NCBI GenBank assembly: GCA_027596195.1
Contig: JADGJG010000017.1
Coordinates: 1-64,000, forward strand
Length of the DNA: 64,000 nt
Direction: 5' to 3'
Source of the DNA: Podochytrium sp. JEL0797
Taxonomy: Eukaryota > Chytridiomycota > Chytridiomycetes > Chytridiales > Chytriomycetaceae
This document shows, in pieces, positions 56,332-64,000 of this stretch. Below the pieces are notes generated by a model. The model ran no database searches. It was not told where the DNA came from and saw only the letters and a list, made by a program, of their open reading frames with translations. A program made the translations under genes and the position numbers. Position 1 is the stretch's first letter. Each line of letters begins with the position of its first letter.

Positions 56332-56820
56332 TTATGCATAACATTCAAATGATCGAAGGAGCTTGAATTTGAATGTGTCCGACTGACTCCGACTACCCTT
56401 TTTGGGTTGCCAATCAAAGAGTTGAGTGGTCCCCCCACCAGAATTCAAATAGTTTTCCATGACAGTTGGGATCGCCAATCGGGGGATTTCAGCTGAGAGT
56501 TCAGTCTCGTTTCGATAATTCGAACTTGAGTCGAACTTGTTTGGATTACATTGTTTTTGAACCTCGAAAATTGTGACGCCACAGGTGCCGCAGTTGATGA
56601 GTTGCTGCGCGATAGCCTGTCGAATGTACACGATTTGGTTATGATCAAATGGCGTCAGAAGCGTGCAGTTATACACCCCAGATGCGGAAGTGGCGCCACG
56701 ATTTGAGTTTGATTTTCCCGCAGATTTATCATCATAACTCAATCGCGCTCGTCGAAAATAATCTAATTGTCTGAATATTAGTTTCACATCATCCGCCAAA
56801 CAGCCATACCCTTCTGTCAT
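56332..56820 (-). CDS. Small ORF of uncertain status between transporters
   Basis: An open frame of 162 residues from ATG 56820, which overlaps the ATG of the downstream transporter in one CATG palindrome. Some protein-like character (VKLIFRQLDYFRRARLSYDD, HNQIVYIRQAIAQQLINCG), four Cys, no signal peptide. Family not recognised. It occupies the whole intergenic gap, which would leave no promoter for the transporter, so it may be a chance frame. Confidence 0.3.
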   Translation of the reverse strand: MTEGYGCLADDVKLIFRQLDYFRRARLSYDDKSAGKSNSNRGATSASGVYNCTLLTPFDHNQIVYIRQAIAQQLINCGTCGVTIFEVQKQCNPNKFDSSSNYRNETELSAEIPRLAIPTVMENYLNSGGGTTQLFDWQPKKGSRSQSDTFKFKLLRSFECYA

Positions 56821-58919
56821 GTATCCCACCGCACCTGCTCCGCCGTACGAGTCCGCCGTGACTTACATCGAGCTGCTCGAGAAAAAGTCGTACGACGACG
56901 ATGCCGTCAGCGATATCACTATGTTCGAAGACGAAGATGAAGATGAAACGATCGATTGCGAGCTTGGAGATTTCGTTCGAGTGCCATTGACCAAGCTCGA
57001 ATTTGTGCTCGTATACGCCGGACTGCTCTTGACTCTCTTTGTGGCCTCCCTGGACGATTCGATTTTGTCAACGGCCTTGAAGGCGATTGTTGAAGAGTTT
57101 GGACAGCAGGGACTTGTCTCGTGGATTGGTATGAGATGGCGCGTTGTTTAAACAACCCGAAAGATATTAACATCGAAAACAGGATCCGCGTATCTCCTTA
57201 CTGCCGCACCTATGGGAATCCTCAGCGGCAAGCTGGCCGACATTTTCGGGCGTAAATGCGTTCTCCTCTGGGTGATTGGAATTTTCGAGGTCGGGAGTCT
57301 CCTCTCTGCGGTTTCGAATTCCATGGAGCAACTTATCATGAGTCGCGCCGTCTCGGGCATCGGAGCTGGAGGAATCTTTTCCATGGTTCTCATTGTCGTG
57401 AGCGACATTATCTCTTTGCGGGACCGAGGGTGCGTTTCTTTTTTGAACTTTAGTGCCTGTCATCGCGACTCGTTTTCTAATTCTCTTATTACAGAAAATA
57501 CCAAATTCTCATGAGCATCGCGTTTGGTCTCTCCTCGCTCGTGGCACCTTTGATTGGAGGACTCTTTGCCGACCACTCCAGCTGGCGTTGGTGCTTCTAC
57601 ATCAACCTGCCTCTCGGTGCAATCACCTTGTTGATTATTACCGTCTGCCTGAATTTCCCACCAGAGGAAAGCGTGCCCATTCACCAAAAGTTTGGCCAAA
57701 TCGATTATCTAGGCTCTGTTCTTTTATTTTCAGGTGCATTTTCTCTTGGTTTTCTTTCCTCGCGTAACGCGTTGCTAACCTTTGTGACCTTTTCAGCCCT
57801 CATCTGTCTCATCACTCCTCTTCAACTCGGTGGAACGTGGTGGTCGTGGAATTCCCCGGTTCTCATCGTCATGATTATTCTGTGTCCGATTTTGATGGGA
57901 CTCTTCGTTTACGTCGAATGCAAAGTCGCAAAGGAGCCCATTGTCCCACCGTCTCTCTTTGTCAATGCCACGGTTCCTTCGATCCTCGTCATCATGCTCG
58001 CTCTCGGTGCTGTCAAGTTTAGTGGGATTTATTACCTTTCGAGCTTTTTCCAAGTCGTTTACGGCATTTCGGGGAAAGATGCCGGGTTGAGAATTCTCCC
58101 AGCGCTGATTGGGTCTGGCCTGTTGTCGATTTTGAGCGGTTTCTGGGTCTCCAAGATGGGTGAGTTTGTGACAACGCGTTGGGTACATTCTTCCGAAAAA
58201 CTGACGTGAAATCATAGGCACCTACAAGTTTTTCATTCCTCTCGGTTCCGCGATTACGATGGTTGGAATCGTGCTGATTTCTCGCCTCGATTCAAGCTCT
58301 AGTCTCGCAGAGCAATTCATTTCGTTGGCCTTGTTCGGTATGGGTTTGGGCTGTACGATCAACACGCGGATGGTAGCATTGCAAGCATCAGTACCCCAAG
58401 AATTGATTGCTATTGCGACCGCTGTGGGGCAAAGCACAAAGACCATCGGAAGGTGAGAAAGCCGCGATATAGCACGCGTTTTGGTGTTTACTTTTCATGG
58501 AACCTAATTCTTTTCTTTTTCTTAGCGCCATCGGTATCGCGATTACGGGCTCGATCTTCAACAATATGGCAGAGAACAACATGGCCAGCGCCAGCTCCCT
58601 CCAATCTTGGGTCGAACAGTTGAACCACGACGGAATCTCGACGTCTTCCGCCGACGCACTCCAACTGATTCACTACTTGAAAATTTACGAGTCCTTCTAT
58701 CCAAGATACGACGATCCTGCTGCTACCATTTATAATGCAACCCTCGCTGCTGCTACCTCAGAATTAACAGCGGGATTCGGTGGAGCTTTCAGCACGACAT
58801 ATCTTTGGTTATTGCCGTACCCGATCTTGGTCCTGGGATTGAGTTTCTTTGTGAAGGAATTCGCGTTGGGGAGGGCTGCCAAGAAGAATTTGGGCGAGAA
58901 TAGCGACGAGGAAGCCTGA
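56819..58919 (+). CDS. DHA2-family MFS transporter, copy 2
   Basis: About six exons. Same fold as copy 1: a hydrophilic acidic N-terminus (FEDEDEDETIDCE), SLDDSILSTALKAIVEE, GSAYLLTAAPMGILSGKLAD with IFGRK, WRWCFYINLPLGAITLL, CTINTRMVALQASVPQE and a C-terminal TM pair. It lacks the copy 1 intron just before the SLD(D/E) motif, which shows intron loss or gain after duplication. Substrate unknown. Confidence 0.88.
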
Positions 58920-59224
58920 TTACGCATTACAAATGTATATATACCCATTTAAGAATAGAACTAATAAAATATTAATTTCAAAACGACCTTCGAACTTGTG
59001 TGTTGTCTGTCTATTTTTTGAGAGTGCGACGGTTTGTAATGGCCTTGAGAGTGGATCTGACCAACAAACGGAAGTTAAATACCTGCTTGTTCGCTGAGAA
59101 TATGTTCAGTAATTCCACAACAGAGGAATCCCTGCACCGAACAACTGGTGAATTCCATATTGAATTTGGGAAACGAACCACCGTGAATTTCTTTAGAATA
59201 TATATTTGTGCCTTGTCAGATGAG
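58920..59224. other. Intergenic between convergent transporter and protease
   Basis: A 0.3-kb AT-rich 3' region. AATAAA near 58963 serves the transporter. No gene is seen. Confidence 0.6.
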
Positions 59225-60717
59225 TTATTTATGGGATTGATATTCTTGCGGATGAATATCAACCACAACGTCCACTGGCTCCCAAGTGTTCGGGTTTTCT
59301 GAGTCGCGCAGCACGATGCGTTTGATCAGAAGCTTCACAGGGTCATCAACTTGAAGGCCGATAATCTTGAGAAGCTAGTAATATTGAATGAATTTTGAGA
59401 CGCGATCCAGGAATGCTCTGGATCCCGATAGAAATTACCTTTGAAGCAGAGTGGATCGGAACCCCATTCACTTCCACAATCACATCACCTTCCATGCATC
59501 CTGCTTTCCAAGCTGGCGAATCCGCATCAATCTGAGAATCAAAGTCGTCAAGCTTCAAATCGAGTGCTTTCACTCAAAACTCACAGATGTGATCAAAACC
59601 CCCGTTTCAGTCTGTGGGAGCGATTCTTTCCTCGTTCCGGCCCTTAACTGTTGCCAGACATACGGACTCAGCGAAACCATCCCGAATCCGAGCCACGGGC
59701 GCACGATTCGTCCGAGGTCGACGAGTTGAATAATCATTTCTTTGGCGTGGTCCACTTTGATGGCAAAGGATATTCCCTCCATGTCTGAATAAAGCAAAAC
59801 GCTGTGAGTTTTTTTGGGGGCGCTTCTGGAGGAAGCAAACTAATACCTGCTCGAATCGCGTTTATACCCACAACCTCGCCGTCCAAATTGATCAACGGCC
59901 CACCAGAACTTCCCGAATGAATCACACAGTCTGTTTGCAAGTACTCGACGCGTGAATCCAGGCCCCCGATTTCGATTGATTTGCGGCGTTGCGAGGACAC
60001 CACACCCGCCGTGATTGTATTTTGGAGTCCCATCGGGTTTCCGATCGAGACCACCCATTCGCCTGCGCGAAGGGGTGTATTTGATCCTAATACGACGGGT
60101 TTACATTCGATTGTATTGGTGGGGTCAATGAGCTGGAGAATCGCGAGATCGGAGAGGAAATCAACTGCGTGTATTCGGGCAGGGAATTCGCGGCCGTCCG
60201 TCATGGTGACAAAGATCTGTGTAGTTCAGATCGAAGTAATATTAAGTTGAAAACTGTTGGAGTAGTTTGACGTGGGATCGCCGAAACATACTTTCGATGA
60301 ATCGGTGAAGTCTTCAACAACATGGGCATTTGTGAGAATTTTTCCGTCACTCGTGATAAAGAATCCCGATCCACGCGAACAGATAATCTTGGACGAGAAG
60401 AGGTGCCGGACCTCTGTTTTGTGTCGATCAGAGATGATTTTCGATCTGATTTTCGAAACCGTGAACACACCGGTCTCCAGCATGATGTTGACGACGGAAT
60501 CAAGAACTTTCTCGACCGCATCGGCCACAAAGTTGCGGTGGTCTCTCTGCCGCCATTCTGAGGCGAGAGGCCAATCGCAGTGAGCAGAGCGTGGTTTCCA
60601 CGGCGATTCCCACTTTCGCTTGGAAGGCTCAATCATCGAGAATGTGCCAATAGAAACAGCTCCGAAGATGCATCCCATTCCAGCGGCGACGCGCAACGGT
60701 CTGGCAATGCGGAACAT
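59225..60717 (-). CDS. HTRA2: HtrA2/Omi-like mitochondrial serine protease
   Basis: Five exons, 60717-60292, 60216-59847, 59784-59585, 59531-59439 and 59374-59225, give 412 residues with consistent phases. An N-terminal hydrophobic segment (VAAGMGCIFGAVSIGTF) behind a basic start suggests an inner-membrane anchor with the protease in the intermembrane space. The trypsin-like domain has an intact triad: His132 in TNAHVVED, Asp165 in SDLAIL, Ser246 in GSSGGPL. A C-terminal PDZ domain follows (SPAWKAGCMEGDVIVEVNG). Known role: protein quality control. Upstream on the minus strand is a copy of the GCCAGGCG element seen before the receptors. Confidence 0.88.
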
Positions 60718-61320
60718 TTCAAATTTTGGTGGAAAATGAAAACGTGAACACCATCCGGGTTACCTCCGGGGACCGGGTTCTCGCTCCTCCCATATATCGG
60801 CTCTGTTGGGCGGATGCAGGACATTGGGTGTTGGCCAGCCGATGGAGCTCTGTTGCACCCCTCACGGGGATATTTCCGATGGTGCGCGGCTTCCGAATCT
60901 CCGACGGTGCCCTCGACCGATGGACTTTTACCCGTCGCCTGGCGCTAAGAAAAGACTTGTGAGACAATACCCAAAAGGGGATTAGCGTTCGAACCTTCTC
61001 CTAGGGGGAGTTGGCAGAGCTGCGAAATCGCTCCAAGCTCGCGACATCACCATGCTCCTCTTCTACTTCTGCTACGCTTCTATTCCTGCTATTGCAGACC
61101 CACCAGCGTGGGACCCCCGTCCGGGGGGGTGGTGAGTGTTGTTTTTTGTTTGACAGGTGTTCATCGCTGACAAAGTTTGACCCACACAACGGCGGATTGC
61201 TCGCGCCCCTTTCTCTTTACTGGGCTCTCTATTTGAATAAAACAATCGTTATTATTTATTTGTATTCGCGTATCGGAAAGAATGATATGCATTCGCATCA
61301 CGACATGCATGTCATTGGAA
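60718..61320. other. Intergenic between protease and MOV10-like gene
   Basis: About 0.6 kb. Contains the GCCTGGCGCTAAGAAAA element near 60937-60953 and a GC-rich hairpin (ACCCCCGTCCGGGGGG) near 61114. Open frames are not protein-like. No tRNA could be folded. Confidence 0.5.
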
Positions 61321-64000
61321 TCATTCATCGCGCCTCCATCCAACACCTTGCACATCACGCACTTCCCCTTCTTCCTCCTCGCTCGCATAGTCCTCCTCCA
61401 CCGCGTCGCGATACGCGCGGTCGCCTGGCGCCTTGATGGGCACCGGATATCCAACACAGGCTTGATTTTCTGTTGTAAAACCAGGCGATATCGCATAAGT
61501 TGATCAAAATTCCGGTGGCAAGCAGGGAATTTGCGACAAACCTTCGCAATAACGGACAAGCTCGTTCCAATGCACGTCACCGCAGAGAATGTCGGGATTC
61601 CCAACCACAATCATGAGAGCCTGTGTTGGCTTCATATCAGCATTTCCGAACCCGGGCCCTTACGCACACACACAAACACACACCTTGGCTCTCGAAATCG
61701 ACACATTGAACCTCTTTGGGTTCCGCAAGAACCCAATATTGAACTTTTGATCCCTCTCAATCCACTGAGCACTGCTCCGCACCGTGCTCAACAGAATCAC
61801 TTTCTTCTCGTCCCCTTGGAACTCCTCCACCGTCCCCACTTTGATGCGATTCCACCCTTCCTTGTTCAACCGCAAGCGGATCTTGTCGATTTGTTTGCGG
61901 TACGGAGTGATTATGCCAATGTCGTCGACCGTGAGGCCCAGGGAGGACGATTTTTCTATGTGGAGGATGGCGGAGCCAAAGAGGCCACCTTGCGGGGCGC
62001 GCTTCCCGGGTGTGTTGGGAATAGATGGGCTGCTGCCATTCAAAGAAGACTTTGCCGTAAAGGGTGGTGGGGCTCCGTGCAACAGAGATTTGAGGTAGCC
62101 AACAACGATTTGGGCTTCGTCTTGGTTGAACCAAGACGGGGAAGATCCCTCGCGCTCGTCTTTTCCACAAACACTACATTCAAAAGTCAGATTCCGCCAC
62201 CTAAAACCCCAATTCAAAAAAAAACTCACCCGTGGAACACAATCGGGAACTGCTCACGATTCGGCAACCAACTCAGCTTGCTCAACCGATCATCCGTCGC
62301 AGCACAACACACCAGGTCTCCACCGTAAAATGTTTTCGAGTAGAGGTTCAAGATGGCTGGGTGCGAACGGTAATTGTGGACCAGCTGAACAATGTTGTGC
62401 GGGTGCTCGTATCGATTTTCCGCTGACGTGCTGGACGCGTTCTTGGCATAGGCGGGACACGTCTCAATCAACCGCTCCAAGTACGACATGCTGTATCCAC
62501 ACGACTCTGCCAAATCACTTCGAACAATCGGTCCAAGCTGCTTGGGATCCCCCACAATCACCAACTGTGGAAGTTTCACCGTCTTCACCGCCTCCTTTGA
62601 AAACTCTCCCGCAATCTTCTTGTACAAGGCCCTCTGCTCGAGAGGCACCTGTGACTCCTTCAACCCCTTCACAACAGGAGACACGGCACCCGCCACACCA
62701 GCCCAAAACTCCGTCTCAGTCGCGTGACCCACTTCATCCGCCATCACATGCGTGAACCAGTTCCTCAGTTCTCCGTTCTCCACAATGGGGTCAAACGCTC
62801 CCATGCCCTGCAACGAGCTCGCAGTGAATAAAGTCGTACAAACGACGCGGTACGGCGCCAAGGCGGATTGCGTATTGGGAATCACGTATATGCCTTTCGA
62901 TTCATCGCGGCGGCAATATCGTTCGATATAATGCGGGACGGATTCCTTGCTGCGTGTGTATGCGTTCACGCGGAGCATTTGGGAGGGTGGGAGGCCGCCA
63001 GTCATTTGGTCCGAGAGGCGGTGGACAATAAGGTCGACGGCGGCGTTGGAGGGCGCGACAACGAGGATTCGGGCAGTTGGTTGCGTGGCCAACAGGACTT
63101 TGACCGATTCGACCAGAGTTTTCTGAAGCAAGGGGGGGGGGGGGGGGGGTTTGAGTCAAGCGTATGGAATCGAAATCAACGACGAACCGTCTTTCCTGTC
63201 CCAGGGGGTCCAAAAATAACAAATGGCGTCTGCGAATCGTGCTTGGAAGCAATCTGCGAGATGGCTTTGACTTGGAACTCGTTCAATTTGCCCTCCTTCA
63301 CAATGTTCGAAAGTAGCGCATTGGGGCTGTTCAATCGAGTAAGCTCCGCATTGGTCAACGGCACGTTCGAAGGGAGCAACCATGAGGAGACTTGACTATT
63401 CACAAAGCCTATCGGTAGGCCGCATGAGAAAACTGTGTTAAAAGCAGAAGAAACAAAAAAAGCACGAACCCAGCAGATCCAAGGATCGATGCGCCCTTCG
63501 CAAACACGTCCTCGCAAAGTTGAACTGAACATCCACTTGCATCCCGTTCACGTAAATTCCGTTGTGGAATCGCTTGTCAAATTTGAGGAGGACGGAATTC
63601 AACTCGACGCGATGCACGCATCCTTCAAACTTTTGGCCGCTGGCCAACTTGACGATGATTTTGTCGTTGTACAAAACACTGTTTCCGCATTACGTTAGTT
63701 TCATGTCGAATGTGCAAATCGTGAAAGAGAATTGCAAACCTGGGACGATTCTCCGCCAACCCCGGAACATCCAGCTTCAAAAACACACCCGCCTTTGTCA
63801 AAACTTCTCCCAACTGGTCGTAAGCACGGATATCCACAACCATCTGACACTCTTCGAGGTACAGCATGCGATGGAACCATGCGGAAAAGTTTTTCAAGTT
63901 CATGGTCTCCTGTTTGAATTTGACAATCGACGCGGGCTTCTGTTCGAGTCGGATCGAGTCCGTGTGCTCTGCAAACAGCTTTTGCACGGATTTGGGAACG
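61321..64000 (-). CDS. MOV10/SDE3-like SF1 RNA helicase (5' end outside window)
   Basis: Partial gene; the stop is at 61321 and the start lies beyond 64000. The visible protein contains EECQMVVDIRAYDQ and DVPGLAENRP (MOV10-type linker region), then helicase motifs: GPPGTGKT (Walker A, split by an intron near 63180), LVVAPSNAAVD, VMADEVGHATE (motif II, DEAG-like), VGDPKQLGP (motif III), TVEEFQGDEKKVILLS and NPKRFNVSISRAK (motifs V-VI). The C-terminal exon ends EEDYASEEEGEVRDV and beyond. Known relatives act in RNA silencing and restrict retroelements. The intron in the Walker A region has a run of about 18 G/C. Some intermediate exon ends are uncertain. Confidence 0.85.
63132..63149. repeat. 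Poly-G/C run in MOV10-like intron
   Basis: About 18 consecutive G on the plus strand, read as poly-C just before the 3' splice site on the gene strand. It could act as a polypyrimidine tract or be a length-uncertain assembly run. Confidence 0.8.

Noticed and set aside
60970..61050. Possible tRNA (GTTCGAAC T-loop-like string near 60990)
   Set aside because: No matching acceptor, D or anticodon stems could be drawn on either strand.

Overview
This is nuclear DNA from a flagellated (zoosporic) fungus, most likely a chytrid. Nearly every gene carries short GT-AG introns (about 35-90 bp), genes are packed with intergenic gaps often below 300 bp, and typical fungal genes (UTP22, RPC4, RAV1, GH18 chitinases, DHA2 transporters) sit beside flagellum and centriole genes (IFT38/CLUAP1, a CEP95-like protein, a CCDC17-like protein) that non-flagellated fungi lack. 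The species cannot be named from the sequence alone.

Layout. 1-4.7 kb: three tandem rhodopsin-like 7TM receptor genes on the minus strand (the first cut by the window edge), with a PHO80/PCL-like cyclin gene on the plus strand between the second and third. 5.6-9.2 kb: a secreted GH18 chitinase, then a sulfotransferase-like gene and a dolichyl-diphosphatase-like PAP2 gene. 9.3-17.9 kb: a very large RAV1/DMX-like gene (V-ATPase assembly). 18-21.9 kb: UTP22/NOL6 (ribosome biogenesis). 22.5-24.8 kb: a decayed F-box/LRR pseudogene and an intact F-box/LRR gene, head to head. 25-32 kb: a small zinc protein, uridine phosphorylase, an unrecognised ORF, the CCDC17-like gene and a tRNA-Thr. 32.5-46.3 kb: a large direct tandem duplication (6.25-kb unit) carrying a chitinase and F-box/LRR sequence; its junction makes an in-frame chimeric gene. 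46.9-48.8 kb: RPC4 (Pol III) and an ankyrin protein. 48.9-53.9 kb: IFT38 and CEP95-like, divergent across 49 bp. 54-58.9 kb: two tandem DHA2 transporters. 59.2-60.7 kb: HtrA2-like protease. 61.3-64 kb: the C-terminal part of a MOV10/SDE3 helicase that runs off the window.

The housekeeping genes belong to unrelated pathways. Three groups look functionally or evolutionarily linked: the receptor array, the IFT38/CEP95 divergent pair, and the chitinase/F-box-LRR block that is turning over by duplication, fusion and decay. Gene models here were spliced by eye from reading frame, GT-AG sites and remembered family patterns; no database search was run.
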